A stretch of DNA of 51,539 nucleotides from Chara braunii. Lineage: Eukaryota > Streptophyta > Charophyceae > Charales > Characeae. The position numbers and the translations under genes are program-made. Under the pieces are notes generated by a model. The model saw nothing but the letters and a program-made list of their open reading frames with translations. It was not told where the DNA came from and made no database searches. Below are positions 21,461 to 32,638 of this stretch, in pieces (positions within the stretch are counted from its first letter, which is position 1; every line of letters begins with the position of its first letter). The DNA lies in assembly GCA_003427395.1 (NCBI GenBank), contig BFEA01000164.1, forward strand, positions 90,121 through 141,659. Direction: 5' to 3'.

Positions 21461-22509
21461 TGCAAGGAACATGAATATAGAAGAAGCACAGAAATCCAGA
21501 ATGCAAAATCACACTGAAGTCCAAGTAGTCAAAGCCAAAGCAGATAGCACAATGGAACCGAGTAACCATCCAATTGAGAATGATACAGAAGAATCGTGAG
21601 TCAATGTCCATACCCAACAAGGCAACACCAACAACATAACCCAAATGTAGCTCTCTCTTGTGAATTGCGCCAGGCGCCCTATCTACTCTACAGCCTATCC
21701 TACAACTACAGCAATGAAAGCAACCAGANAACTTGACTACCAGCGAGTGATGATGTCAACACCAATGCCGACCTCCACCTCCACAAGGTACGTGTCCTCT
21801 TCACCCACACTCTTCCCTGTTACCCACACAGCGCCCTTCACCTCCGAAGAACCACCTTCGCCCTTCACCCCTCTGCGCCCTCTGCAGCCCGGCTATGGCC
21901 GCCAAGTGCCCAGTGCACAGGCAGCGCCCTACCGCCTAGCGCATGCCTGCCTTGCACCACTTCTTAGCGCAGCGCAGCAGCCAGCAGCTCGCATTAGCGC
22001 AGCGTGCCGGCAATGCCTGCATTGGCCAAGATCCCTGCCCACTCGCCCTGCTTGCCTATATGCCAGTGCAGCGTGTGGGCGGCCTCCCTTCAGCCTGNGA
22101 CCGGGNCCCAGAGGCTGAACCCAGCCCGATACAGTTGGGCCCCGGGGCAATGCAGTTGCGCCTCCTTCATCAAGGCCTGCGGCCAGATTCAGATAGTGGG
22201 CCGATTTCCCTTTGGCATTTTCGGCCTCTATACCTAGCATGCATTGTCGGCCTCACGTTCGAGTGCCCAGGGCCTAACTAACTCAGAGGCCCTGGGCTTT
22301 CAGCATTTGCTGACATCCGAGACTCGGTGCACTCCAACCAACTGGCGTGCTGCAACTGTATGGACCCCACTTCGTGAAATGTTGGCACAGAGGGCTCTTG
22401 TTGATTTGCTGGCCCGCCTTCACTTAGGGCGGGCACGAGGCTTGCTGGGGCCTCAGCCCAGAACATGTACATCATGGCAAGGCCCCTACTTGAGGGCTCA
22501 ATCCTCACA
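21461..22509 (-). repeat. 5' LTR of element F
   Basis: Minus-strand LTR from TGTGAGGATTGAGCCC (22509) to CTTGCA (21461). The outer 190 bp match 1-197. The rest matches E's LTR and, inverted, C's LTRs. Ambiguous bases at 21729, 22098 and 22106. Confidence 0.85.
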
Positions 22510-22917
22510 TTTTCCTCCTTGGTACTTTCCCCTCCTCTTCTCGTCGTTACCCTTTGTCCTCCTCCTCCCCCATCTCCTCCCCTAGCTCCATCTCTTTCTG
22601 CCTCCCTACCCTCCTTCCTTTTAGGATTTCGCCTTACTTTTCCTCCTCCTCGTGGTCCTCTTCCTCTTCCTCGTCCTTCCCTACATGTCGGTTCATCTCC
22701 CTTTCGCGATCAGAGTGAGTGGAAAAGAAAAACAAAATCACTACAGCCTGTTTCGGCCCCCTTTCCCGACGCCATAATTATCTTACCTTGTCCTCGCAAA
22801 TAGTGCTCCTTATCTTTCATCTTCATCAGCGTCTTCATCCTTATTTTCATCAGTCAGCATCGTCATGGTGGGGTGCTTGGGCTCTCTCTCTCTCTCGCGC
22901 GCGCGAGCGCACGCAAC
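22510..22917. other. Unassigned pyrimidine-rich spacer
   Basis: Lies between the LTR of F and the broken 3' LTR of E. The plus strand is C/T-rich (TCCTCCTC-type runs), and the minus strand reads Gly/Arg-rich in one frame (GRGRGRGPRGGG), reminiscent of the RGG stretch in gag of H. I cannot tell gag debris from low complexity. A CG/GA tract (22892-22914) ends it. Confidence 0.35.
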
Positions 22918-23033
22918 TGTCTGAGTACCCACATATGGAAAATGTCAAGTTTTGGCCTCTTGTGAGTATTTAGGCCCGCCTTCATTTAGGGCGGCCACGG
23001 GGCTTTCTGAGGGCCTCTGCCCAGAACATGTGC
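22918..23033 (-). repeat. 3' LTR fragment of element E
   Basis: Matches 30620-30740 of E's own 5' LTR (GGCCAAAACTTGACATTTTC and CAGAACATGTGC blocks). It is joined directly to the integrase tail after CRPPEP, which shows a deletion of the chromodomain, PPT and LTR start. Confidence 0.8.
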
Positions 23034-24107
23034 CAGGTTCAGGCGGTCTACACCTGCCAGCTGGCTTGGGAACAGGCATGTCTTTGTACTCCAGGATATC
23101 GTCGACGTCCACGTGACCATCCATGGTTGGGAACAACATCGATCTCCTTGATGGAAATTGTTGTCTCAGCGAAAAGGTGCATGCTTTGAGGCGTGAAACA
23201 CAGGGTAAGCGCGTACGTGACCAGGGATTCGAATAACGTACGAGGGACCATCCTCTTCACTACCCACAATATCCAAGACTTCCCAGGGACCAAAATACTG
23301 CGGCATTAGTTTTCTAGGGATGCCATACTCCTGTCCCAGCTCACTAGCCTTAACCCAAACTCGATCCCCTACCTGAAAGGTGGACAGTCTGTGATGCTTG
23401 TTCTCAGAAGCTACCATAGCTTCCTGATATTTTTTTATATGTTCGACAGCCTACTGCACCAGCGTCTCGTACTGGACACCAAATTCAATGGTTCCAAGAG
23501 TTGCAGCTGGTTGGTTCTCAGGCAGGAGTAAGTCCAGAGCAAATCTAGGCTTCCACCGCAAGTGCAGCTGATTAGGACTGACACCGGTGGTGCTGTGTAC
23601 AAGATTGTTGTACAGACTGGCGATGAGAGGCAACTTTTCATCCCAGTCATCTTGGCTGGGCTTTATGTAGTGCCTCAGCAGATGCTGCACCACACGGTTC
23701 ATCTGTTCAGCCCACCCATTGGCTTCAAGATGATTCCCTGAAGTCATATGGAGTTGGCTGCCCATCTGTTCCGCGGCCTTCTTCCACATTTCACTGGTGA
23801 AGCGGACATCTCTATCACTAATGATAGTCCTTGGCAGTCCAAAATCACGCACCCGGTTATCCATGAATAACTTGATGACATGCTCAGTCCTGGCGGTCTC
23901 TAGCATGGCGATTAGTCTAGCATACTTAGTGAACCTATCAACGATGACGAATATATGCCTCTTTCCACTCTTGCTGGTCACGAGGGTATCCATGAAATCC
24001 ATGGAAACACTCTGTCCCGGACCAGTAGGAACGGGTAAGGGCTTTAATAACCCAAGCGGTGCTTGAGTCTGCGGCTTGTCCCGCTGACAGACTTGACAAG
24101 TCTGCAC
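23034..24107 (-). pseudogene. E integrase (broken)
   Basis: Integrase of the gypsy type. Zinc-finger cysteines (CQVCQRDKPQ) start the frame 24107-23451. Then SMDFMDTLVTSKSGKRHIFV, IISDRDVRFTSEMW and NGWAEQMNRVVQHLLRHYIK carry the two Asp and the Glu. A TAG at 23451 follows LVQ. The next frame 23417-23166 holds ENKHHRLSTFQVGDRVWVKA, LMPQYFGPWEVLDIVG and HVRAYPVFHASKHAPF. A one-base frame change near 23160 leads to the SRRSM/MDGHVDVDDI segment and the tail to 23034. The usual GQAEQ motif reads GWAEQ here. The triad is kept, but the frame is dead. Confidence 0.9.
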
Positions 24108-24830
24108 TTACTTTTTCGCATCGTCAAGCATGTTAGGCCACCACAATCGTTGTACTAAGTTAGCAGAAGTCTTCTTGTAGCCAAAATGTCTTGTTGGGTT
24201 ATGGCACTCTCCTGAATATAAACTACGCAAAATCTCTCTAGATGGAACCACTAATCTCTTAAGCCCTGCTTTCTCAAGAAAGAGCAACCCATCCACCATC
24301 GCAAACTCATCAGATGTGGCCTTGTCTTGGGCCTCAAGTTTGTGAATGATGTCCATCGTGACGAGGTCTTCCATCAACGATCGAGTTACTTTGTCAGATA
24401 GGCCAAAATCGGTAATCAGTGCACCCAGGTAGTTTGCCCTATGTGACATCGCATCAGCAACCTTGTTATACTCTCCTTTCACATAATCTGGCTTGAAGTC
24501 ATACTGATCTATGACTTCAATCCAGCGTTTGAGTGCATGAGAGAGAACATGTTGGGTCTTGATCCACTTGAGTGTCTGATGGTCAGTCCTCAGATAGAAG
24601 AACCTTCCCAATGGATAATGTCTCCATTGGACAAGTGCCTTAAAGAGGGCATAGAGCTCCCTTTCGTAGGTGGACTTCGCCAATTTCTTCAATGGCATCT
24701 TCTTGCTCAGGCACTCGATAGGCCTCAACTTCTTCCCTTCCTATTGAGCCAACATTATGCCAATGCCATATTGGCTTGCGCCAGTGGTCACAACGAATGG
24801 CCTTCATGGATCGGGGACCATGAGAACCTC
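24108..24830 (-). pseudogene. E RNase H and integrase zinc finger
   Basis: Before the frame 24728-24108, the plus-strand positions 24741-24830 read VVTTGASQYGIG and LAQ-EGKKLRP, with a TAG at 24741 and TGA at 24804. The first catalytic Asp (TTDAS) is Gly here. The rest is well kept: STYERELYALFKALVQWRHY (Glu), YLRTDHQTLKW (Asp) and YNKVADAMSHR. A linker and the HHCC histidines follow (GECHNPTRHFGYKK). The TAA at 24108 sits between KK and VQTCQ. Confidence 0.88.
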
Positions 24831-25700
24831 ATGATGTGTAAGGGCATGCTTCAATCTTTTGAAAGCAGCCTCACATGCGTTTGTCCATTCCCATGGAGTG
24901 TCAAGGTGCGTTAGATCAGTCAAGGGACATGTGATCCTACTGTGGTTCTGTACAAAATTGCGGTAATAACCACAAATCCCCAAGAAAGATCTGACCTAAG
25001 TCACAGACTGGGGGTGTGGCCAGTTTCTAATGCTAGCCACCTTCGCATCTTCAGGCCTAATCCCTTCCGTGGAAACTTCATGACCCAAGAACAAGATTTC
25101 AGTGTGACCAAACTCGCATTTCTCTAAGTTCATCTTATACTTGTGCTGCCGGAGGAGATAAAGTACATGCTGGGTATGTTCCTCGACAGTCTTACTAAGG
25201 ATAAGAATGTCATCGAGGTACACGACGATAAACTTATTCAAGTAGTCATGAAAGATCCTATTCATGGCGTGCTGGAATGTACCCGGCGCATTGCAAAGGC
25301 CGAAGGGCATCACCACAAACTCGTACAAACCGTACTTGGTCTCAAATGCGATTTTGTGCTGGTCTTCCAGTCTAATGGCAATCTGATGGCAACCGAATTT
25401 TAAGTCAATCTTTGTGAAGTACTTACAACCCTGCACCCTATCCAATAGGTCATCGATGCACGGTAGGGGCTCTGCGCTCTTAATAGTGATGGCATTGAGT
25501 CCACTATAATCAATGCACATCCTCGTTGATCCCCCCTTCTTTAGGACGAATAGAACTGGTGAGCCGAAGAGGGAGATGCTAGCCCATATCCAACCCTTCT
25601 CTGTGAGCTCTTTCAATTGTCGACGGAGCTCGTCCAACTCGGTCGGAGCCATCTTATAGATTCTCCCTTTGGGTATCTTGCTCCCAAGGATTATCTCTAT
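24831..25700 (-). pseudogene. E reverse transcriptase (broken)
   Basis: RT in one main frame 25652-24996: APTELDELRRQLKELTEKGW, GSPVLFVLKKGGSTRMCIDY, PLPCIDDLLDRVQGCKYFTK, VVMPFGLCNAPGTFQHAMN, the catalytic VYLDDIL (about 25215) and LGHEVSTEGIRPEDAKVAS. A TAG at 24996 interrupts the thumb before VRSFLG; the C copy has GAG there. Conserved family substitutions include SGLNAI (usually RGLN) and LKFGCHQ (usually LKSGYHQ), probable decay. The catalytic Asp pair is present. Confidence 0.9.
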
Positions 25701-25767
25701 GGCATGTACAACCTCCCTGTCTACGACACCTGTAGGCTCCTCAAACAGATCAGGGTATTTAGCAACA

Positions 25768-26440
25768 TCATTTTTCTATCTCTGGGGGTGTTTTAACGAC
25801 CTCCACTTTCTCAAAGACAAAAACCAGGTACATACCCTCCTCTTGGTTATTTTTATAGTAATTGTAGAAGGCGGATGCGCACAAGCACCCGTAGGAGTCA
25901 ATTAACCTACTAGCCTTATACTTTGCTCGTCTAATGGTTCTCCCATTAGGCAACTCACGCTTTAGCACTTTCTTGTCCTAGCCTCAAGGTAGTACATACC
26001 TAAGTCGTCGCTAACCATGAACGAAATCTTGTAATTAAGTTTCCCTCTTGCATAGAACAAGGTGCAGACCACGTCCTTCACGTAGTCCTCCACCGACATG
26101 CTACCGGTCTACTAAGGCGCTGCAGCCGGTCCTGTAGGCGCAGTCGCGACTTATAAAGTTTCGTGTGGAGTCGATGTCTACGAAGGCACCGCAATTGCGG
26201 CCACCCACACCAACTTCCACAACGAAGTGCTCCCCTCTAGGACCTTAACTTAATGCCACCCAGGACTCACGAGGGTCCCTTGCCGACCACTCACTTTGTA
26301 GGTCCTCTAAGGCCTCAGACGTATCCAACGAACAGAGTACCGTTGGGTCAGGATGCGTCTGCGGGGTGACTAAGGAGTCAATCGCTTCGGCCAACTCTTG
26401 AAACGGGGAGGGTAAATCACCCGCTTCAACACGAGTGGAA
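25768..26440 (-). pseudogene. E protease region
   Basis: Read in the minus strand: HFVVEVGVGGRNCGAFVDI, then DSTRNFISRDC, then the post-protease segment SRLIDSYGCLCASAFYNYY also found in C (41240-41330). The aspartic protease motif D(S/T)G is DID (26170-26178): the Asp is kept but the Gly is Asp. Several stops and frame changes exist (25968 boundary, TAG near 26110). This would have processed Gag-Pol. Confidence 0.7.
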
Positions 26441-26444
26441 GCAG

Positions 26445-27160
26445 CTACAACTTCAACTGGCCCTGCGTGTTTCCCGAGCTGGAACTCATAGAGGCCCCAC
26501 TCTGGGAAGAAGGAATCCCACCTTTACGTGGTATCTTCTGTGAAACCTTTGCGTTCTTGCGTTTGAAGTGTTGATGGCCATGCTCGCCGCAGTTAATGCA
26601 AGCACCCCACGTATAACGGTCCCGCCACACATCTTGATCCAAACCCGCTCTAACCGAAGCCGCTATTTTGTTCGGGTTCTGGGTTTGCCCCTGACTCCTT
26701 TGTTGACCGCCCTTGCCGCGCCCACATGCCTTAACCTTTACCAATGCAGCGAGGTTGCTACCCTCAGCACTATCCTCGCTGTCCAACTCTGAATCGTCCA
26801 CTAAGTCAGAAAAGTCCTCGATCTCGATTTGAGTCTCATCGGCCTCAACCATCATCAATCGGCTCCTCTTCTTTTTCCACTCTTGTGGACTCTTCTTCTT
26901 TCTTCCGTCTATAGGGAGTTGTTGAGCACCTCTTAGCGTGGCCTCCAAATCTAGAGCCTTCTTGCTAAAGGTCTCAAATGTGTGATACTCTAGCCGAGCC
27001 TCGCTGGCTAATAAGTTCTTGACGTCTGTGGGAGGACATCTCAAGAACATGGTCATTAAGACCTGAGGATCACACTGTACCCCGATGATGACAATCAGGC
27101 GCTCGACGACAGAGGTGAGTTCACGCACAGACCTCTTCTTAAGTATCAAGTTGGGTCAAC
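26445..27160 (-). pseudogene. E gag capsid C-terminus and zinc knuckle
   Basis: Frame 27149-26445, following a frame change from the upstream gag piece. It holds the second half of capsid (KKRSVRELTSVVERLIVI, CDPQVLMTMFLRCPP, FETFSKKALDLEATLRG), an acidic linker (EIEDFSDLVDDSELDSED) and the nucleocapsid CINCGEHGHQHFKR. The CX2CX4HX4C knuckle has its last Cys changed to Arg (CGC for TGC). Aligned to C (39980-40560) throughout. Confidence 0.88.
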
Positions 27161-27174
27161 GCATCAGTGGCAAT

Positions 27175-28311
27175 CTATGTCTGTTGTGGGTTGTGCCAAC
27201 ACGCTTCCATCAAATCCATAAAGCTCTCTAGGGTACGGGTCTTAGCCCAATCTCCCTTGTTCCTGCCGAATCCCTTTGAGGCAACTAATCCACTTAGCCA
27301 ACGAGCTGCCGAACCCTCCATATAGGATGCAGCAGTTATCACTTCCTCCTCTACCAACGTCCTCTTCACCCTCACCCATACTGGCACCGTTCTCAACCAA
27401 GTGTCGATAGCCTCATCCTTCTTATCCCCTGAGAAGTTTGAGGGTGCTTTCAATGGGGTCTTGGGGTACCAAGGTTGTTGCTGTCCCGTAGGTGGAACAG
27501 GTTGCGGTTGTGGTGTAGCTCCAACCCCTGGACCAGAAGAAGTAGAAGCAACAGTCTAAGATAAGGTTGTTGTTGAAGTACTGCTTGGTGTGGTACTAGA
27601 CCGAGGCGGATAAGGGTCTGCTATTGCCGATAATGGCAGCGATGGCAAAACTGCTGGCCTGAAACCTGGCCTGTGCATGGCATTCAGGATCTGGTCTAGG
27701 GTGTCCTAGATAGCGTCCAGTCTGCTGTCCATGTGTGCATGCATGGGCAGAAGACCTGCCTTGAGGACTTTTATGTTGGCGACAATGACAGCGTCATCTA
27801 ACCCCTCTACAACACCTTTGTCTCCCTCTCTACCCTCAAGCCTGAGACTTCTATTTCTAATCTCGTTTTCTCTTTCGGTAGCCTCCTTAAGTTCCTTCTT
27901 TAACCTTAAGCGGATCAACTCCACTTGCTGGAGTTCTATCTGTTCCCTGGTGCGTGGGGGCGACGAGCTGAACTGCGAGCCCGCCATCTGACTGGTACCA
28001 GCTCCTGACGTACTAATGCTAGATTGCCCGTTGGTCAAGTTTTGCGGCATGCCGAGCAACTGACCAAAGGAGGACGCCCCTGGCGATGCTGCAGACGATG
28101 TTGCAGAAGTAGCCATTGCTTATGCTAACGTCCTTTCTACAACTGCTGCTGCCTCCCTTGCAATCTCAAGATTGCGGGCCCTTGCTTCAACCCTTCACCT
28201 CCTTTCGTCTCGGGGTAGTAGGACCTGGAACACTATAGGTACCCTTAGCGTATCATGCCTAGTCTGCCTTTTGTCGTCAGTTGTACCTTCACCACCTTCT
28301 GATCCACTCAT
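27175..28311 (-). pseudogene. E gag N-terminus and capsid first half
   Basis: Starts MSGSEGGEGTTDDKRQTRHD at 28311. Then come a basic helix, a Ser-rich linker (ASSFGQLLGMPQNLTNGQ), a Glu/Arg-rich coiled-coil region (IELQQVELIRLRLKKELKEA), a Pro/Gln-rich linker and capsid (KAPSNFSGDKKDEAIDTWL, AASYMEGSAARWLSGLVA, FMDLMEACWHNPQQT). All of this is in one frame over 1.1 kb. It is broken by TGA 28195, TAA 28120 and TAG at 27706, 27556 and 27175. The last TAG aligns with a Gln codon (39929-39931) in element C. Confidence 0.88.
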
Positions 28312-29675
28312 CGGCTAGACGGCCGCTGTCTGCACTAATGTTTACTCTGTAACCCACCGCAGCATGCGTCTGACCGGTTCTAAACATAAATAAAAATAAA
28401 ATAATGTCCGGCAGGTAACCTAGGCTACCGTTCAAGCGGTATCAGCAACATTTACACAGACTGTACACATAATTTAAATCTAGTTTGATTAGTTCACTTA
28501 CAGAAGCTTTGAGAAGAATTGACTATGGTAGAACATTACAGTCCTACCGTCTTCCCCAAACACAAAGCAACCTCATTATGACTGTACCAGACCAAAAAAA
28601 TAGCTTGTGTACATTCATGATTAGGGTGCGTTATGTTCGGGGGAAGACGGTAGTCTAGACTGTCTGTAAGGTGTTAGCAGTCTGTCAACCAACTAATCAA
28701 AATAAAAATAAATTAAGTGAGTAGATCTATGCACAATGGGTATAGCTGTGTTTGCCAGTTGAGACTCAATTGGAATCTTCCTCCCCTGTATCCAACATGC
28801 CTGTAGTCATCATCGAGCAACAGTGTCTAAGGTGTGCATTAACAGCCTACCCCTATGCCCAAGGGGTATGCTTATGACCAGAACTGCCCGTTATTTATCC
28901 TTGTGTGCAACGAGCCTTACGTCAAGAGGCAGTTTAAGGACAACCCCCAAGGTCCTCAGGAATTATTTAACGTCGCAGACAGGACGACGATCACAGCCAG
29001 TGGACAGTTTAGACCCCCGCCAGAAATATTTATAGACGGTCTGGATAGCGTCTGCATAGGACTGGTCAGTCCGCACACCCCTTCTATCAGCGCAGCAAAG
29101 GCTCAAAGGACAAAGCAGCATGGCCTGCGTGTACTACTCCCATGGGTTGGCATGGTGACCGTGACCCGTGCTTCGACCAGGGCCCTTCAGAGGCACCGCC
29201 CTCTCTTGCCAGATGCGCCACTGGGAAGAATGCCGTTTGTCAAGGTAGAGCGCTCACGACTGCTCACACAAAAGAGAGGACACTCAAGGTTGGACTCACT
29301 TCCTCACGGTAAGAAGAGATTGAGAGGATAGATAAGGTAAGGGAACAGCGTACCTGGAGATAGCTGCCCCCAACCACAGATTTCTCACGAATTGAGCCGA
29401 CGTGCATTTTGTTAACCGGTCATAGCTTCGATACCACCCACAACGCGATGCAGGGCCACCTCATCCAAAATGCCACATCAGCATGTTCTCATCATCATAC
29501 ATACATCCCCTGTTGCCGCAGCTCCCACACTGTCGCCACAGCCTTCCAGCGGTGAACCCCTCTACCCGGGTCCCGCTTAACAAGCCAGCACCAAAGTATC
29601 CTCACTGCACAGAAGCATCGTCAGCGCACCAAGTAACAATGTCGCCGACGCCAGGTAAGTGGCAATCACGAACCA
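28312..29675 (-). other. 5' leader of E
   Basis: Non-coding leader homologous to those of F and C. An open plus-strand frame (28855-29331) runs antisense through it; a shorter related frame occurs in F, but no domain is recognised, so I treat it as chance. Confidence 0.7.
28957..29038 (-). promoter_or_regulatory. Conserved TATA block in E leader
   Basis: On the minus strand CGTCTATAAATA (29038-29027) is followed by TGTGATCGTCGTCCTG and GACGTTAAATAATTCCTG (28974-28957). It is the same as in C and F, about 640 bp downstream of the PBS. Confidence 0.45.
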
Positions 29676-29690
29676 CCTCTGATACCAAAT
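29676..29690 (-). promoter_or_regulatory. Primer-binding site, element E
   Basis: The reverse complement is TTTGGTATCAGAGG, directly after LTR end CTTGCA. It is the initiator-Met type with a final mismatch. Confidence 0.8.
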
Positions 29691-30773
29691 TGCAAGGAAT
29701 ATGAGTGAGAACGATATACAGAAAACCAAGTTGCGAAATCACACAGATGTCCAAGTAGTCGTGTACAAGCAGAAAGCACAAATGCACCGAGATTCCATCC
29801 AATTAAGAGAAATACAATGAACTCATGAGCCAATGTTTGAGCCCTCAGGCCACACCAACACAGTATCCAATGTCGCTCCTCGCTGTCTAGCGCCCCAGTG
29901 CCCAGCCTACACTACTTGCCTATCCTACAACATCCGCATTCACGCAACAGGCTCACTTTGAGTTTGAAGACCAATGTACACGACATCAACACCATAGCCG
30001 ACCTCCTTCATGCACCAGGCACGTATCTCGTCTCCCCTCATCATACCCTGACCACCCACACTCGCCTCCTTCCTGAAGACCACCGATCGCCCTCTTACCC
30101 TCTAGCGCCCAGCAGCCCGGCTATGGCTGCTTGCGCTCCGCTGGCCGGTACCGCCCCTCTCACCTCATACGCGCCTGCATGCGCCCTGGCATCAACGCAG
30201 CACGCAGCCTCTAACACAGCAGCGCAGCAGCGTGACCGCATTGCCTGCGTGGGCCAGAATGCCCGACCCTGGCTGCCTCTCTTCCTATATGGAAGTGGCA
30301 GCCCGTGTCTGGGTGCCTGTGGCCTGGCTGGGAAGCCTCCAGTAGCTTCTGGTCGGACCTCAGTGTCTGCGTCCAGGCCCTGGGCCTATTTCGGTTGGGC
30401 ACACCCAGGATTTCCAGACTTGGGCCGTTTGCTGTATTTACCCAGGCCTCGGGGCACGTACGTCGACAATGCCGCTATTTTTTTTTTTTTATTATTATTT
30501 TTTTTTTTAAGGCCGTTGGCCACTTCGTGATGTATCTGCCTCGCAATGTGGAGCCCAGGCGCAACTGCCTGGCGCAGGGAGGCTCACGTGTCCAAGTAAC
30601 CAACTGGCGTGCGGCAACTGTCTGAGTACCCACATACTGAAAATGTCAAGTTTTGGCCTCTTGTGAATATTCAGGCCCGCCTTCACTATAGGGCGGGCAC
30701 GGGGCTTTCTGAGGGCCTCTGCCCAGAACATGTGCATGTCTGATAAGGGCCCCGCGAGGGCTCATTCCTCGTA
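29691..30773 (-). repeat. 5' LTR of element E
   Basis: Minus-strand LTR, 1083 bp, from TACGAGGAATGAGCCC (TG start decayed to TA) at 30773 to CTTGCA at 29691. It contains a T-rich tract (30477-30509) not found in other copies, probably an expansion. Confidence 0.8.
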
Positions 30774-31174
30774 CTGTGCTTTGTTCATCAGAAAATGGCA
30801 AAGTTCAAAGTTCAGCTGATGAACTTTGGCATTCCTCTCAAGAGGCAAGACATAATTTTCACGCACAAGAAAAGAGAACGAGAACAACTGACAGCCCAAT
30901 TTTGTTTTTAATAAAAGAAATCTGATTGCTCGACAAGCATGCAAATCTTCTTACTGAACAAACACCACACTCAGATCCATATCAATGATGATTTCATGTG
31001 CTCGCTTCCATTTCAATGATGATTTCATGCAAATTGCACTCACCCGCTCTGCGTACTCCTCATCGCTTGTAGAAAACCGCTTTTCAGAGAGTTCACAGAG
31101 ACAGCCGAGAAGCACACAAACGCACAAGTGTGTGAGCATAACAGCTAAAGCGCACATGCCCATGAACGCATGCA

Positions 31175-31179
<5 letters not shown>
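30774..31179. other. No gene; small inverted repeat
   Basis: Flank of E. GTTCATCAG (30783) and CTGATGAAC (30816) form a 9-bp inverted repeat with a 24-base loop. A direct repeat TCAATGATGATTTCATG occurs at about 30982 and 31013. No coding motif. Confidence 0.4.
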
Positions 31180-31209
<30 letters not shown>

Positions 31210-31301
31210 GCAACACACAAACGCGCAAAAGTGTGTGAGCATAACAGCAAAAGCGNNNNNNNNNNNNNNNNNNNNNNNNNNNNNNNNNNNNNNNNNNNGC
31301 A

Positions 31302-31376
<75 letters not shown>
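31112..31376. repeat. (CA)n microsatellites with duplicated unit and gap
   Basis: (CA)n at 31180-31208 and 31306-31376. A unit like GTGTGTGAGCATAACAGC plus AAAGCG occurs at 31128-31154 and again at 31230-31255, just before an N gap at 31256-31298. The unit plus CA tract is probably a minisatellite collapsed in assembly. Confidence 0.8.
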
Positions 31377-31380
<4 letters not shown>

Positions 31381-31885
31381 GTGCATTCACAAGGCTCCCA
31401 ACTATTTGGCATAAGGTAGGGATAACAACGAACAATAATTATGATGCTCACCCCAGTCTCTGTAACCCCCTTGCATTCATCCTCACTGGGTGAAAATTCT
31501 TCAGCACTCTTAGCCTCAGCCTGCTGCACGCTGACTTTGAACGTCCCTCTGCTGCATTGTAAAACGTCCTGTGTGCCTGATCCTACGAAACTCCAAGCTT
31601 GACGACCCGGTCGTCCTTCTGGTGAGGGACTTCCTCTCAGTCTGCATGCTCCCCACTTGCTGCTTCCCTGACATTTGACATCATCTGTTCCTAAATTGGT
31701 GCAGGAAGTAGACAAATGGAACCGGCAACTCCTCACATGCTGAAGAAGATGGTGATGATGTCGACTCCATCTCCACTGTGCTTCACTGACTATTCAACAT
31801 GCCGCCAACCAAGGACAATGCCGTCCGTGAGAGCTGTTGTCATAATTCAAGAGCATGTGTCCTTTTGCTCTTTCTTTCATTCCTT
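31377..31885. other. No gene recognised
   Basis: About 500 bp without coding motif or repeat partner in the window. Confidence 0.3.
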
Positions 31886-32022
31886 TGTTCACTCTTTCCT
31901 TTCTTTCTTTCTTTCTTTCGTTCGTTCGTTCATTCTTTCGTTCGTTGGTTTGTTCATTCGTTCATTCGTTCATTCGTTCATTCTTTCGTTCGTTGGTTTG
32001 TTCATTCGTTCATTCGTTCATT
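31886..32022. repeat. TTCN tetranucleotide array with 48-bp higher-order unit
   Basis: TTTC, TTCG and TTCA tetranucleotides. A block TTCATTCTTTCGTTCGTTGG followed by TTTGTTCATTCG occurs twice in a row (about 31930 and 31978), giving a higher-order period of about 48 bp. Confidence 0.8.
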
Positions 32023-32204
32023 CAATGATAACAATGAATCTTTCCGTTCATTCGATTGATGTTGGCATTGGGCCTCGCTCCACTACTCACCAAATGAGCA
32101 CAATGAGAATGAATCTTCCGCTAGAACATGGGAAGATACACTGCCATATTTATTGTTGTTATTTCTGTACAGTGTACACATACCAACTTTCAGCTATTCA
32201 GACC
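31992..32204 (+). repeat. Repeat X, copy 1
   Basis: GTTGGTTTGTTCATTCG to CCAACTTTCAGCTA, about 94% like 47006-47205. Here it lies upstream of the LTR-B sequence, so it may be the LTR's 5' part. Confidence 0.6.
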
Positions 32205-32638
32205 CCAAATTCCGGTCACACAGGGTCAGAGGCCCTGGCCAAGAAAGGCCGAAATAGTCAAATTCAGAAAAATCACAATCGAGTACCTCAGCAGTCCAAT
32301 CCAACAGGCACCAGCAAACAGTCACATCTTAGGGGCAAGAATCACGTTTCATAATGGAAAGTCATATTGAAGAGTCACATCCCACGAGTAAAAGGGCAGT
32401 TCCACAGGCAAGAGTCGTGTCCCAGAGGCAGGAGTCACAATCCACAGTCAAATCCATATGCCAAAATTGAAAAGTCATGACTCAAAGGCCAAAGCAGCAG
32501 CAGACCAATGGAAATTCGGGAAGGTTCCAGGCCTTGACATTCGGAAGCAGACAGGCCGTGGGGATGTGGTACCGGAACCCAGTCACGTCCCAAGAAGCAG
32601 AGGCTGGCACGAGTTGAAGTGCAATCCAAGACTACATA
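32205..32638. other. Upstream part of LTR B or flank
   Basis: Not shared with the second LTR-B locus. Contains a loose repeat of GAGTCAC/AAGTCA motifs every 20-27 bases (32325-32480). No gene. Confidence 0.35.

Larger units (their letters stand above)
19141..22509 (-). mobile_element. Element F: internally deleted family-A gypsy
   Basis: Minus-strand element with a 5' LTR (22509-21461), PBS, a leader of about 1.3 kb, the N-terminal part of gag (20136 to about 19675) and then directly the C-terminal part of integrase (to about 19150). Everything between (capsid, protease, RT, RNase H, integrase core) is deleted. It breaks off near 19141 against gag of G, before the chromodomain and 3' LTR. 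Confidence 0.85.
22918..30773 (-). mobile_element. Element E: near-full-length family-A Ty3/gypsy
   Basis: Minus-strand element about 7.9 kb long: 5' LTR 30773-29691, PBS, leader, gag (28311-26445), protease, RT, RNase H, integrase, then a truncated tail and a 116-bp piece of 3' LTR (23033-22918). The chromodomain, polypurine tract and most of the 3' LTR are missing. All coding domains are recognisable but carry stops and a few frame changes, so it is dead. It is the reference for family A in this window. Confidence 0.9.

Noticed and set aside
21660-22281. Two plus-strand frames of 110-150 residues
   Set aside because: They lie within the LTR of F, contain ambiguous bases and show no domain.
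22510-22917. Gly/Arg-rich minus-strand reading as a possible host RGG protein
   Set aside because: Too short and low in complexity, with stops in the frame; gag debris or simple sequence explains it as well.
28855-29331. 158-residue plus-strand frame across the E leader, related to a frame at 20799-21062
   Set aside because: Antisense to a leader conserved in three copies; the similarity is explained by that homology. No domain, and C does not keep an equivalent frame.
30951-31736. Cys/Val-rich and His/Thr-rich frames over the (CA)n tracts
   Set aside because: Translations of a dinucleotide microsatellite plus an N gap.
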